In this document: positions 52,442-62,720 of the stretch, piece by piece
Numbering within the stretch: the stretch's first letter is position 1
Layout: each line of letters starts with the position of its first letter
Assembly: GCA_937998875.1 (NCBI GenBank)
Contig: CALLBO010000051.1
Span: forward strand, 1-64,000
Reading direction: 5' to 3'
Length of the DNA: 64,000 bases
DNA from: an uncultured Granulosicoccaceae bacterium
Lineage (GTDB): Bacteria; Pseudomonadota; Gammaproteobacteria; Granulosicoccales; Granulosicoccaceae
Made by a program: the position numbers and the translations under genes
The notes under the pieces: model-generated
Seen by the model: the letters and a program-made list of their open reading frames with translations, nothing else
The model's database searches: none
Told to the model about the DNA's origin: nothing

Positions 52442-54328
52442 ATGAACGCAGCGGCAGAACCTGTTTCGACCGAGGCTACTGAAGCAATACATCATACTAA
52501 TGCAGGTGTTCTAGACACCCATCATTCGGATGAGTCCAGTAACGATGGTGCACACAGCGTTAAATCTGACGGTCTGAATACAGACCTTGCCAACAAGTGG
52601 TTGATCTGGCAGTGCAAGATGATCGCAGATGTGATCACAGGTACGGTGTACGATGCCAATGGCAACCTGCTCGCGATGCGTCCGGCAAACGGTCCGGGTG
52701 CAGACAAACTGGCTATCGCAGGCCAACAGATGTTCGAGAGCGATAAACCGGTAATCACTACCGAGATCACCTACGGCAACACCAATGGCCGTCTGGGTGA
52801 CATCATTGCCACACCGGTGAAAGAAGGTGAGAGAACACTGGGCTACGTTGCACTGCTCATGACACCTCGCCCGCAATCAAGGCAAAACGTTGTGCTACAG
52901 CTGTTGCAGTGGGGTGGCTACTGGCTCGAATCACTCAGCCAACTATCCGATGGCATTCAAATAGAAGCCGGGGCTTTTACACAAACTCTGATGGCATCGG
53001 TGTTGAGGTATGACAACTCAAACAAAGCCTGTATGGAGATCGCAGCAAGCATCTCGGACAGATTGAACTGTGAGCGGGTAACGATCGGGTTGCGCAAGGG
53101 TATGGTAGTCAGAACAGAGTGCATCTCGCACCTCGCAAACTTTGACGAGCGAACACAACTCGTTCGACGCATAGAAGCATCGATGGAAGAAAGTATTGAT
53201 CAAGACACAGTGATCACACTGCCCGGCCTGCCAAGTACTGATTCAGTCATTGACAAAGCACATCGGGAGCTACAATCCAACGACGGCAACAACTCAAGCA
53301 TCGCTACATTCCCACTGCAGGGACAGGAAGTCTTCGGTGCAATAACACTTGAACGACCCGACTCGTCTCCATTCGACAAAGACACCGTTGCATGGTGTGA
53401 ATCGGTACTGTCTGCTATCGCGCCGGTACTGGAGCTTAAACGATTTGAAGAGCGTTCAATCCTCAGCAAACTAAGAGACTCAGCACGTAGGAGCAGCCAA
53501 AGCCTGTTTGGACCGGAACACCTTAAGTTGAAACTGGCCGGCGCAATAGCCGCCACAACGCTTATCATTGCAGGCATAGTACCCGGCAATCATATCGTCA
53601 CAGCTCCCGCTGTTATCGAAGGGTCACAGTCACAGATTCTTGCCGCTCCCATTGCAGGTTTTATCAAGTCATCAGACGTACGCGCGGGGGACAAAGTCAG
53701 TGAAGGTCAGCTGATCGCAACACTGGATGACAGACCGCTGCAACTTGAGCTAAAAAAGTGGCAAGGTGAAGAAAACAAGGTTAAAAAAGCCTACCAGGAA
53801 GCATTAGCCAAAAAGGCCCGCACCGAGCTCAGTATTCTCCGTGCAAGGTCTGAACAAGTTGAGGCAGAACATGCTCTGGCCCGTGAGCGACTGGAACGAG
53901 CAACAATAAAAGCACCATTCGACGGCTACGTTACCAGCGGAGACCTTAGTCAATCACTTGGTGCGCCGGTAGAAGTGGGCGACGTATTATTTGAAGTTGC
54001 ACCAGCTGAAGAATATAAAGTTATCGTCAAAGTCGACGAACGCGATATGGCTGGCGTTGACAATAACAAGTCAGGCAAAGTAATCATAGCTGCATTGCCG
54101 GGTGACCCGATACCATTTGAGGTAGATCAGGTAGTACCGTTGGCAGTCTCCGGCGAAGGCAACAGCTACTTTCGTATTGAAGCAGAATTCGATCAGGTAA
54201 CTCCTACACTCAGACCCGGCATGGAGGGTGTGGCTCGCCTTGATATGGGCAAGCGCAAGTTACTATGGATCTGGACACACAAACTTGTCGATAAAGTTCG
54301 TCTCTGGATATGGTCAATCGGGTGGTAA
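52442..54328 (+). CDS. GAF-HlyD fusion: cytoplasmic sensor with periplasmic adaptor
   Basis: A 628-residue inner-membrane protein. The first 360 residues are cytoplasmic and contain two GAF-like regions (about 50-160 and 175-335). A TM helix (about 365-383) follows. The periplasmic part has a lipoyl half-motif (ILAAPIAGFIKSSDVRAGDKVSEGQ), a coiled-coil hairpin (about 430-490) and the second lipoyl half with beta-barrel (RATIKAPFDGYVTSG). This is the adaptor fold of HlyD/EmrA-type systems coupled to a sensor. It overlaps the M50 gene by 19 bases. No transporter is encoded nearby. Confidence 0.82.
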   Translation: MNAAAEPVSTEATEAIHHTNAGVLDTHHSDESSNDGAHSVKSDGLNTDLANKWLIWQCKMIADVITGTVYDANGNLLAMRPANGPGADKLAIAGQQMFESDKPVITTEITYGNTNGRLGDIIATPVKEGERTLGYVALLMTPRPQSRQNVVLQLLQWGGYWLESLSQLSDGIQIEAGAFTQTLMASVLRYDNSNKACMEIAASISDRLNCERVTIGLRKGMVVRTECISHLANFDERTQLVRRIEASMEESIDQDTVITLPGLPSTDSVIDKAHRELQSNDGNNSSIATFPLQGQEVFGAITLERPDSSPFDKDTVAWCESVLSAIAPVLELKRFEERSILSKLRDSARRSSQSLFGPEHLKLKLAGAIAATTLIIAGIVPGNHIVTAPAVIEGSQSQILAAPIAGFIKSSDVRAGDKVSEGQLIATLDDRPLQLELKKWQGEENKVKKAYQEALAKKARTELSILRARSEQVEAEHALARERLERATIKAPFDGYVTSGDLSQSLGAPVEVGDVLFEVAPAEEYKVIVKVDERDMAGVDNNKSGKVIIAALPGDPIPFEVDQVVPLAVSGEGNSYFRIEAEFDQVTPTLRPGMEGVARLDMGKRKLLWIWTHKLVDKVRLWIWSIGW

Positions 54329-56526
54329 CTGTGAATACGCCCGTTGCAAACCCGGACAATACAAACGAACAGCCAGCCGATAATGCTGAGCAGGGTGTGC
54401 CCGAACAGTGGAATCACATAGCCAATCTCAGGCCTCAACTGCACAAACATGTTAGTGCGCATCCGCATGACTTTCGTGGCACCCGCTGGTACATATTGAG
54501 TGACGCCATTAGAGGAAAGCATCTGCGCTTTAACGATGTGGCGTACGAATTTATAGGACGCCTTGATGGCGATCAATCAATCGAAGAGATATACCAACAG
54601 GTAAACACAAAACTCGGCAGCGACAGCCCTACCAGACAGGATCTTCTCTCCATCATGGTGCAACTGTTCGGAATAGGTGCTCTCAAGTCCGGTATGCCGG
54701 CTGATGTAGAACAGCTATTCTCAAGGCAGCAGGCTGAACAAAGTGGTAATCGCAGCAGAAGGCTCCTTAACCCTCTCGCCATACGCTTTCCACTGCTCGA
54801 CCCGGACCGTTTTCTTAATCGTTCCATCACCGCCGTGCGACCACTTTTTTCAGTCGGCGGTGCCGTCATCTGGAGTCTGGTGGTTTTCATCGCAACGATG
54901 CTGCTGCTGATTAACTATCAAGAGTTAATGGCAACCATGAAGGCAGACGTTCTTCAGCCCACGAACTTGCTAATCATGGTAGCGCTGTTTCCTCTCATGA
55001 AGGCATTCCATGAGTTTGCTCACGCATACGCGGTGAAGGTCTGGGGTGGTGAGGTACATGAGATGGGTATCACGCTACTGGTGCTCATGCCGGTGCCATA
55101 TGTCGATGCATCAGCAGCATGGGCATTTCGTGAGAAATACAAGCGCGTACTGGTAAGTGCTGCAGGCATGATCATGGAGATCTTCCTTGCTGCTATTGCC
55201 CTTTGCATCTGGACTCTGGTGGAACCCGGATTAATCAAAACCGCCGCTTTGTCCGCCTTCCTGATCGGTACAGTTTCGACGATACTGTTTAATGCCAACC
55301 CGCTTCTACGCTTCGACGGCTACTACATGCTGCAGGATCTTATTGAGATTCCTAATCTGTACAGCCGCGCAGCTAAGTATGTAATGTATCTGTTCAAAAG
55401 CCGGGTGCTCGGTCTCGAATCAAAATCACCCGTGACTGAGGAATCCGAAAGACCCTGGTTTGTCGCCTACGGCATACTGGCCTGGATATATCGAGTATTC
55501 ATAACCTTTGTCATCGCGATCTTTCTGGCAAGTAAATACTTCGTGCTTGGCGTTGCCCTGGCACTGTGGTCGATGGCATTACTGTTTGTTTTTCCGTTGT
55601 ATCGCGGTCTGCGCTTCCTGATCACCGATGATTCCCTTAACGGTATTCGCATGAAACCCGTCACACGGCTGGCGGCTACCTCTGCCGCCATTGCCATCGC
55701 AGTCGCTCTGATTCCCTTCTCTTTGTACACCAATGCACAAGGCATTGTCTGGGTACCTGATCAGGCGCAGATCTACTCAGAAGTCGATGGATTTGTCACT
55801 GAAGTCACCGCCACCCCGGGTGCGCAAGTCGTCAGCGGCACCAGTGTATTAACGCTTGCCAATCCGGAAATTGACGCACGCGAGAGCCTGCTTAAGGCTA
55901 AACACAAAGAATTATCAGTGAGACACAAGTCTGAAAAATTCTCCGATCCAGTCAGCGCAGTTCAAACGCTCGAAGAAATGAAATCCGTTGAAGCAGACTG
56001 GCAACAACTCCAGACCGAAAAAGCGTCGCAAACATTAACAAGCAAAGTCGACGGTACGTTTGTGCTCCCCGGCGAGCAGAGAATAATGGGCAGGTATATC
56101 AAGAAAGGTGAAGCAGTTGGCTATGTTGTCAACCCTGAGGAGTTAATAGTCCGCATGGTTGTGCCGCAAACCTCTGTAGGACTGTTCGCAAAAGATGTCA
56201 AAAACGTCTCCGTGCGACTTGCAGAGCAACCCGGAAAGGAAATTGAGGCGCAAATGCTAAGACAAACACCAGCAGGCAGTTTATCGCTGCCCAGTCGGGC
56301 ACTCGGTGCAGCTGGCGGTGGAGACATTGCGGTAGACACAACGGATGCGGACGGTACTACTACAGTAAATAAAGTCTTTCAGCTCGATCTTGCACTACCG
56401 GAAAACAGCGTTGCGAGCGGATTGGGAACTCGCGCATATGTCAGGGTGAACCACGGACGCGAAGCACTGGCACACCAGTGGTTACGCAGCGCCCGTCAAT
56501 TGTTACTTAACAAACTTCCGTTTTAG
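54310..56526 (+). CDS. PqqD-like / M50 site-2 protease / lipoyl-domain membrane protein
   Basis: A 738-residue multi-pass protein. Residues about 50-128 resemble a PqqD-type domain (HLRFNDVAYEFIGRLDGDQS), known for binding peptide precursors. The M50 zinc protease core has HEFAH (234-238) and the second metal site in NANPLLRFDG, so it looks active. After several TM helices (to about 470) the C-terminus is a periplasmic lipoyl/adaptor-like region. It resembles 'putative peptide zinc metalloprotease' proteins of the YydH type. GTG 54331, after GGTGG, is an alternative start. Substrate unknown. Confidence 0.82.
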   Translation: MVNRVVTVNTPVANPDNTNEQPADNAEQGVPEQWNHIANLRPQLHKHVSAHPHDFRGTRWYILSDAIRGKHLRFNDVAYEFIGRLDGDQSIEEIYQQVNTKLGSDSPTRQDLLSIMVQLFGIGALKSGMPADVEQLFSRQQAEQSGNRSRRLLNPLAIRFPLLDPDRFLNRSITAVRPLFSVGGAVIWSLVVFIATMLLLINYQELMATMKADVLQPTNLLIMVALFPLMKAFHEFAHAYAVKVWGGEVHEMGITLLVLMPVPYVDASAAWAFREKYKRVLVSAAGMIMEIFLAAIALCIWTLVEPGLIKTAALSAFLIGTVSTILFNANPLLRFDGYYMLQDLIEIPNLYSRAAKYVMYLFKSRVLGLESKSPVTEESERPWFVAYGILAWIYRVFITFVIAIFLASKYFVLGVALALWSMALLFVFPLYRGLRFLITDDSLNGIRMKPVTRLAATSAAIAIAVALIPFSLYTNAQGIVWVPDQAQIYSEVDGFVTEVTATPGAQVVSGTSVLTLANPEIDARESLLKAKHKELSVRHKSEKFSDPVSAVQTLEEMKSVEADWQQLQTEKASQTLTSKVDGTFVLPGEQRIMGRYIKKGEAVGYVVNPEELIVRMVVPQTSVGLFAKDVKNVSVRLAEQPGKEIEAQMLRQTPAGSLSLPSRALGAAGGGDIAVDTTDADGTTTVNKVFQLDLALPENSVASGLGTRAYVRVNHGREALAHQWLRSARQLLLNKLPF

Positions 56527-56546
56527 AAGTTAAGCTGGAAAAGAAA

Positions 56547-57386
56547 ATGAGTCTCGTAAAAAACACCGTAGGAATACTAGCACTTACCCTACTCCCCTAT
56601 GCAGTAAACGCAAACGAAGCTGCATCGATACTGGGTGATAACGATACTCTGGACTGCCTTATTGAACCCAGCGAGATCGTAGAACTCGGCAGCAGCGTTC
56701 CGGGCCTGGTTGACCGCTTACTGGTTGAAAGAAACAATTTCGTCAATGCCGGTGACATCGTAGCCCAACTTGATTCACGAGTGGAGCAAGCCACACTGGA
56801 ACTGGCACTAGCACGCGCCGAGATCGACACCAGCCTTAATTTACGCCGTGAAAATGCAGCCTTCGGTTTACGCACTCAAAAAAGAAACCAAAAGCTGTTC
56901 AATGAATCTACCATTTCCGCACAGGACATGGATAAGGTTAAAACCGAAACCTACATCGCACAGCTACAGGCACGCCAGGAAGAAGACAACAAGCGAATTG
57001 CACAACTAGAAGCCGCAAGGGCCCAGCAGGCATTGGAGCGGCGGACAATTCGCAGCCCGATTAGCGGAGTCATTGTTGAGCGGTATAAGTCTATCGGAGA
57101 GTACATCGAAGCAGAACCAGTCTATAGAATTGCCAATCTCGATCCTCTGCATGTGGAACTTATTCTGCCGGTAGAGCAACTGGATACGATTCAGTTGGGC
57201 ATGAAAGCTCAGATCACACTGGACATTGAATCACAGGCCGATACTTCGCACGTTGCCGTGGTAAAAAGCGTTGATCGTGTTGCTGACGCCGCGAGTGGCA
57301 CCTTCGGTGTGTTGTTGGCACTGCCAAACGCAGGCATGCGAATTCCCAGTGGAGTGCGCTGCAATCTAAGCTTTACCGAAGAGTAG
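56547..57386 (+). CDS. HlyD-family periplasmic adaptor
   Basis: A 279-residue protein with a signal peptide (residues 1-22), a lipoyl domain split around a coiled coil (VPGLVDRLLVERNNFVNAGD and RTIRSPISGVIVERY) and a beta-barrel domain. This matches RND/ABC efflux adaptors, though shorter than usual. It lies 20 bases after the M50 gene and is the third gene of the operon. The trio has two adaptors but no inner-membrane pump and no TolC. Confidence 0.88.
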   Translation: MSLVKNTVGILALTLLPYAVNANEAASILGDNDTLDCLIEPSEIVELGSSVPGLVDRLLVERNNFVNAGDIVAQLDSRVEQATLELALARAEIDTSLNLRRENAAFGLRTQKRNQKLFNESTISAQDMDKVKTETYIAQLQARQEEDNKRIAQLEAARAQQALERRTIRSPISGVIVERYKSIGEYIEAEPVYRIANLDPLHVELILPVEQLDTIQLGMKAQITLDIESQADTSHVAVVKSVDRVADAASGTFGVLLALPNAGMRIPSGVRCNLSFTEE

Positions 57387-57503
57387 TTTGGCAACTAGTC
57401 GTATACGGGGCCGTTACGGGTGGAATAAACCGGATGGTCAATTCCACAACTTGTCTATCAGCTGACAGAACAGAAATGGCGCGAGAAGTGTGGTGTATAT
57501 ATT

Positions 57504-60500
57504 ATGATTAAATTCTTACGCTCACCTTTGTTCAGAATATCAATCAGCATGGTGATGCTTGTCATATCACTACTACTTGCATCAGAATTTCTCGGACTGT
57601 TTCCAAACAACACCAATGCCAAAATTTCAGAGCGCAAGTTTATTACTGAAACCCTTGCGGTGCATGTCGCAATGGAAATGGACAGCAGTGCCGGTCAGAC
57701 AAGCGCTGAAATCTCTGAACTATTGCGCACCACGGTACAGCGTAATTCAATAGTTCAGTCGGTTGCTGTCAGACGAAGCGATGGCACGCTGATAGAATCT
57801 TATGGTAGTCATGAGGCAAACTGGACACTTGAACCTGAAGAACGCTCCACCCCGACGCAGGTACAGTTTCCATTGTTTGAGGGCGACAATAGAATCGCAG
57901 GGGTTGAGATAAGGTTCAGTGGAATCAATGAAGGTCTCAGTCTGATTGACCGGCGCGCTTCGTTTGCCTCTGTACTACTGTTTGTCGGTTTCTCCGGCTT
58001 TTTTGCTTTTTGCATGTTCCTGAAACGAACACTGCGGGAGCTTGATCCGGATGCTGTTATTCCGGAACGGGTTAAAAAGGCACTAGATACACTTGCAGAA
58101 GGATTACTGATCGTAAATCGGGACGGAGAGATCGTATTCTCCAATTCCGAATTTGCAACAACTGCAGGTATCGCCTCTGAAGGACTTGCCGGTCAGAACT
58201 GTAACTCTCTGAAGTGGCAGCTTGAAGAGAACCAGCCTCTGCCCTGGGATAGTCTTCTGCACGGTGGTGAAATGCCAGCCGGTACAACTATCAAGCTCAA
58301 TACCGGATATGAGCAACTCTCAACTTTCACCGTAAACGCCACCCCGATTATGGCAAGCGCCAACGAGATACGCGGTGCACTTATTACGTTTAACGATATT
58401 ACCGAAGTTGAAATTAAAAATGCCGAGCTGCAAAATGCGCTGAAAAACCTTGAGAAAAGTCAGCTGGAAATCACCCGACAAAACAAAGAGCTTGAGTATC
58501 TGGCAACCCGCGATCCGCTTACAGGCTCCCTGAATAGACGTTCCTTTTTCAGTGGATTTGACTCTCTGTTTGACGAAGCATTTCGCCACAGCGACGAACT
58601 CACCTGCATCATGACTGACATCGATCACTTTAAGTCTGTCAATGACACGCATGGTCATGGTGTGGGCGATGATGTAATCAAATACCTTGCTGATGTAATG
58701 GCTAAACACTCCAGACCTAACGATCTGGTCGGTCGTTTTGGTGGTGAAGAATTCTGTATGGTTCTGCCGGAAACCACCATCGGCGAAGGTTACAAGCTTG
58801 CAGAAGAGATACGCATATTCATCGAGCAAGGCACTGATGCAGACTTCTTTGATAAGTGCCAGATAACAGCGAGCTTCGGTGTCGCATCGATACACTCAAA
58901 TTCAAAAACACCCAGTGAAATGGTAGAGCAGGCAGACAAAGCTCTGTACATATCAAAGGAGAGCGGTCGGAACCGGGTAACAAACTACTCTTCTGCTATG
59001 GAGGATAACGTTAATCCGGCTGGTGTCGTATCTACAGAACCGGAAATTACCCCAGCAGCTGCTAAACCATCAGTGCCCGTACTGGCTCTACGATCGTCAT
59101 TGCCAACCATGGACGTGACATCTGAAAAAGAGGTAGCAGAGTCACAAGTTGATAAAACTCAAATCCTCAAACCGAAAGATCTATCTGAACCCGAAGGCAG
59201 TCAGGATAAAAAACCCGCACCAGTCTTAAAGATCAATCCCGAAAGGAGCCCGGCTCCATTGTTTGCCAACAATCAAAATAATGGCGTGTTAAAACACACA
59301 CCCAATTCCATTACAGCCAACCGGAATACAGCGGGCAGCCAGCCGGTGGATGATACCTCAGACGGCGCGTCACTGAGACTTGATCGAAGCCTGTTGCTGG
59401 ACCGGCTTAGTCAATCGTTGCAATCGGCAAGCATACACAACCACCACGTTGGTGTATTTTTAATCACCATTGAAGCCTTGCACAGGATAAACGATATCCT
59501 GGGCTTCACAGTGAGTGAAAAACTCTATCGAAAGATTGCCAGACGTCTTAAGGCGACTCTTAACAACAGTACCGGTTTTGGTTGGGATGATCAGTCTATA
59601 TCTGTGACTCGCTATGGCGATACTGAAATTTGCGTGGCTGTACACAAAATCGTAAACCGTCGCGATACCGAAATTATTCATCAGAAAATACTCGAAGCGT
59701 TTGACAGAACGATTACAGTTGACGGCCACGAAATTTACGCAGCACTTGATATCGGCATTAGTGTATACCCCGAACACGGCGATAACTCAGACAAATTGAT
59801 TCGAAGTGCAAGCATCGCCATGCGTGAAGCTATTGAGGAAGCCGGGCAAAACAACATTTGCTACTTCCGCGAGAATCTTGACGAGATTTCCAGAAGACTA
59901 ATCAGGTTGGAGACTGCGTTGCATCAAGCGCTGCATCGCAACGAACTGTTTGTCGTTTATCAACCAAAAGTGAATCTGGAAACCGGAAAGATCGTCAGCA
60001 TGGAAGCGCTGGCACGCTGGCGTCATCCGGAAATGGGAATCATTACACCGGGTGAGTTTATCCCGGTTGCAGAAACTACGGGGCTTATCAATGATATCAG
60101 TGCCTGGGTAACAAGAGTGGTCTGCGCGCAACTCTCTATTTGGCGCAACACTGGACATTCAGACCTGACTGTTTCGGTCAACGTGTCGCCAGCTGAAATG
60201 AAAAACGAACAGCTGGCACAGAATATTCTCAGCTCTATTGAGGAGTTTGCCATTCCCGCCAATGCGCTCGAGGTTGAAATAACAGAATCGATGGCTATGC
60301 GGGATATGGACAAAGCAGTGCGCACACTCGAACAACTATCAAGCGCCGGGGTAGAGATCTCAATCGATGACTTCGGTACTGGCTACGCATCACTCAGCTA
60401 TCTCAAACAATTCCCGATTGGCAAAGTAAAAATAGATCGCCTGTTTGTGTCAGACTTTGCAAAGAATGCATCCGATGCCCGTATCGTCAGCGGAGTTATA

Positions 60501-60821
60501 GCAATGTCTCACAGCCTTGGTATGACCGTCGTCTGCGAAGGTGTAGAAGAAATCGATCAGCTACGCTTCCTGCAAGACAACCACTGCGACGAAGTTCAGG
60601 GCAATCTGCTGAGCCTCCCACTGCAGCGCCAGGAAGCCACTAACCTGTTGGCAAACCCGCGTAGAATCCGTCGACTGATTACAGACTATAAGGTATCCGA
60701 GCTTGGACTTTCATCCGGCAACGGTAACAAAACAGGCGTATTATCTGGCATACTCAATGAGTTTCCAGATGCTACCGCGAATGACAATGACTATGAGGAA
60801 AACGTCGCTGCTAATTCATAG
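57504..60821 (+). CDS. PAS-GGDEF-(degenerate GGDEF)-EAL cyclic-di-GMP protein
   Basis: A 1105-residue membrane protein. TM1 (about 10-30), a periplasmic region (about 31-150), TM2 (about 153-175), a PAS domain (about 195-310), then GGDEF1 with GGEEF (413-417) and RPND inhibitory site. A disordered linker (about 500-615) and a second GGDEF-like domain with RYGDTE in place of RGGDEF (inactive, perhaps GTP-binding) follow. The EAL domain has MEALARW, EITES, DDFGTG and KIDRLFV, so it looks active. It starts 117 bases after the adaptor gene. Confidence 0.9.
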   Translation: MIKFLRSPLFRISISMVMLVISLLLASEFLGLFPNNTNAKISERKFITETLAVHVAMEMDSSAGQTSAEISELLRTTVQRNSIVQSVAVRRSDGTLIESYGSHEANWTLEPEERSTPTQVQFPLFEGDNRIAGVEIRFSGINEGLSLIDRRASFASVLLFVGFSGFFAFCMFLKRTLRELDPDAVIPERVKKALDTLAEGLLIVNRDGEIVFSNSEFATTAGIASEGLAGQNCNSLKWQLEENQPLPWDSLLHGGEMPAGTTIKLNTGYEQLSTFTVNATPIMASANEIRGALITFNDITEVEIKNAELQNALKNLEKSQLEITRQNKELEYLATRDPLTGSLNRRSFFSGFDSLFDEAFRHSDELTCIMTDIDHFKSVNDTHGHGVGDDVIKYLADVMAKHSRPNDLVGRFGGEEFCMVLPETTIGEGYKLAEEIRIFIEQGTDADFFDKCQITASFGVASIHSNSKTPSEMVEQADKALYISKESGRNRVTNYSSAMEDNVNPAGVVSTEPEITPAAAKPSVPVLALRSSLPTMDVTSEKEVAESQVDKTQILKPKDLSEPEGSQDKKPAPVLKINPERSPAPLFANNQNNGVLKHTPNSITANRNTAGSQPVDDTSDGASLRLDRSLLLDRLSQSLQSASIHNHHVGVFLITIEALHRINDILGFTVSEKLYRKIARRLKATLNNSTGFGWDDQSISVTRYGDTEICVAVHKIVNRRDTEIIHQKILEAFDRTITVDGHEIYAALDIGISVYPEHGDNSDKLIRSASIAMREAIEEAGQNNICYFRENLDEISRRLIRLETALHQALHRNELFVVYQPKVNLETGKIVSMEALARWRHPEMGIITPGEFIPVAETTGLINDISAWVTRVVCAQLSIWRNTGHSDLTVSVNVSPAEMKNEQLAQNILSSIEEFAIPANALEVEITESMAMRDMDKAVRTLEQLSSAGVEISIDDFGTGYASLSYLKQFPIGKVKIDRLFVSDFAKNASDARIVSGVIAMSHSLGMTVVCEGVEEIDQLRFLQDNHCDEVQGNLLSLPLQRQEATNLLANPRRIRRLITDYKVSELGLSSGNGNKTGVLSGILNEFPDATANDNDYEENVAANS

Positions 60822-60831
60822 ATCTCTTCAT

Positions 60832-61641
60832 ATGAATCCCACGACGGCAGACCTCTGGGCGTTTTACTACAAACGCATGAAAAGATTTTTCTCATCAATG
60901 TTAGCACTGCTTGCCAAACATAAGCTCCTGCTTTTCTCTGCAGCGGCAAATATCCTCTTGTCTATGTGCTGTATTCTGCTGCTTTCAGAGCTCAAACAAA
61001 CCTATACCGACTACCGTCACTTCAGATCACTTGGTATTGGCACAAGCCAGGCCACCACTGCAGAAGCACGTGACAATTCTATAGTGTTGTTTGGTGACTC
61101 CCGAATTGAAACCTGGGGTCCGGCTCCATACTCTGATAAATATACATTTATCAATGCCGGTGTAACTGGGGAAACTACAACGGAAATGCGGCGACGTGTT
61201 GAACGCGATGTTATAGCGCTTAACCCGGACTACGTGCTCATTCAAGCTGGCGTTAATGATCTTACCGCGGCAGTAACCAAAGGTATAAAACAACCGGATC
61301 AACTGGTGAGCACAATGCACGAAAACTTCGAGTTTTTTATCGAAACACTCGAGCGTCAGAACATCAATGTTATTGTCACTTCAATACTTCCAGCGCTACA
61401 CCTTAATACAGCACGAAAAGTATTCTGGCATGACACGCTGAGCAAAGAGATAAATCTCGCTAACAGCAAGCTTAAAGCTACCACAGAGGCACTGAATGCA
61501 GACTGGCTTAATCTCGATCCATTGTTTCTCGATGAATCCAGCCAGCCTGCAACTGATCTCTACTATGACACTCTGCATATAAACAAACAGGGATACCGCG
61601 TGCTCAATGCGACTCTAAAAGAGTTTATTGACAATCTTTAG
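60832..61641 (+). CDS. Membrane-anchored SGNH/GDSL hydrolase
   Basis: From ATG 60832 the protein has 269 residues: an N-terminal TM (about 27-45) and a periplasmic SGNH hydrolase domain. The nucleophile block reads VLFGDSRIETW, the third block GVNDLT, and the final block DTLHIN gives the catalytic Asp-His. Such enzymes remove acyl groups from lipids or sugars. ATG 60877 is an alternative start. It follows the cyclic-di-GMP gene by 10 bases and is probably co-transcribed. Confidence 0.82.
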   Translation: MNPTTADLWAFYYKRMKRFFSSMLALLAKHKLLLFSAAANILLSMCCILLLSELKQTYTDYRHFRSLGIGTSQATTAEARDNSIVLFGDSRIETWGPAPYSDKYTFINAGVTGETTTEMRRRVERDVIALNPDYVLIQAGVNDLTAAVTKGIKQPDQLVSTMHENFEFFIETLERQNINVIVTSILPALHLNTARKVFWHDTLSKEINLANSKLKATTEALNADWLNLDPLFLDESSQPATDLYYDTLHINKQGYRVLNATLKEFIDNL

Positions 61642-61675
61642 CATGTGCCTATAGCAAGTAGCATTGGCGAAAGAT

Positions 61676-62674
61676 CTAGGCGTTTACATCAACAACCACG
61701 CGCCCTTTCACCTCACCCTTGAGAATTGCCTTACCAAGTTGTGGCAGATCTGAGAGCGTCGCAGGTTGAATCATCGCTTCGAGTTTGTCTAACGGCAGAT
61801 TAGCAGCAATACGATGCCATGCAACAACCCGATTTTCGTAAGGCTGCATCACTGAATCTATACCCAGTAAATTCACACCGCGCAACAGAAACGGTATAAC
61901 TGTCGCTGGTAAGTCCGCACCACCCGCCAGACCAATCGCCGCCGCGGAGCTACCATACTTAAGCTGCCCAAGCACGCGGGCAAGCATTGGCCCACCCACC
62001 GCATCAATACAACCAGACCACGTTTCTGATTCAAGCGGACGTTTGGTGGTTTCATTAATATCTTCTCTTGCGACAATCTGGCTGGCACCAAGAGAAGTAA
62101 GATAATCGGTAGCTTCAGGTCGACCGGTAACACAAGCGACCTTATAACCCAGATTACTGAGAATAGCCGTTGCAACCGAACCAACTCCTCCAGCGGCCCC
62201 GGTCACCAGCACCGGGGTACCATCTGCGGCAAGCTGTTTAAGGCCGTGACTTTCAAGCGCAAGCACTGCAAGCATCGCGGTGAGACCGGCGGTACCCACG
62301 GCCATCGCCTGCTTTGTTGATAATCCATCCGGCAGTGGCACAAGCCAGTCTGCGTTAACGCGCGCTTTCTGTGCATACCCACCCCAATGAGCCTCACCAA
62401 CCCGCCAACCGGTAAGCACGACTTTGTCTCCTGCTTTGTATCGATCATCCTCAGATGACTCAACTGTACCGGCAAAGTCGATCCCCGGTACATGAGGGTA
62501 TTCCCGCACCAAACCACCACCCGGCCCGACGCACAACCCGTCTTTGTAATTAACCGTTGAGTACTCTACAGCTACCGTCACATCACCTTCCGGCAACTGA
62601 TCAAGCTCGAGTGATTGCACTGAGGCTGTGGTTTTTTTATCTTCGTCGCGTGTCACTACCAGAGCATTAAACAT
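61676..62674 (-). CDS. acuI: Acrylyl-CoA reductase/quinone oxidoreductase (YhdH/AcuI family)
   Basis: A 332-residue medium-chain NADPH-dependent reductase. It has the family features FNALVVTRDEDKKTT, STVNYKDGL and the Rossmann TGAAGGVGSVA. AcuI reduces acryloyl-CoA in DMSP and 3-hydroxypropionate metabolism; YhdH is the E. coli relative. No other DMSP genes are nearby, so the physiological role is not fixed. The gene converges on the SGNH gene and is divergent from the GNAT gene. Confidence 0.9.
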   Translation of the reverse strand: MFNALVVTRDEDKKTTASVQSLELDQLPEGDVTVAVEYSTVNYKDGLCVGPGGGLVREYPHVPGIDFAGTVESSEDDRYKAGDKVVLTGWRVGEAHWGGYAQKARVNADWLVPLPDGLSTKQAMAVGTAGLTAMLAVLALESHGLKQLAADGTPVLVTGAAGGVGSVATAILSNLGYKVACVTGRPEATDYLTSLGASQIVAREDINETTKRPLESETWSGCIDAVGGPMLARVLGQLKYGSSAAAIGLAGGADLPATVIPFLLRGVNLLGIDSVMQPYENRVVAWHRIAANLPLDKLEAMIQPATLSDLPQLGKAILKGEVKGRVVVDVNA

Positions 62675-62720
62675 TAGGTATTCCAGATCATTTGCGTCAG
62701 ACTAATTAGAACAGCACCGC

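Noticed and set aside
52080-52445. Open frame of 121 codons before the GAF/HlyD gene
   Set aside because: TTG start without ribosome site, no domain, and it runs into the start of the next gene; it looks like a chance frame in a promoter region.
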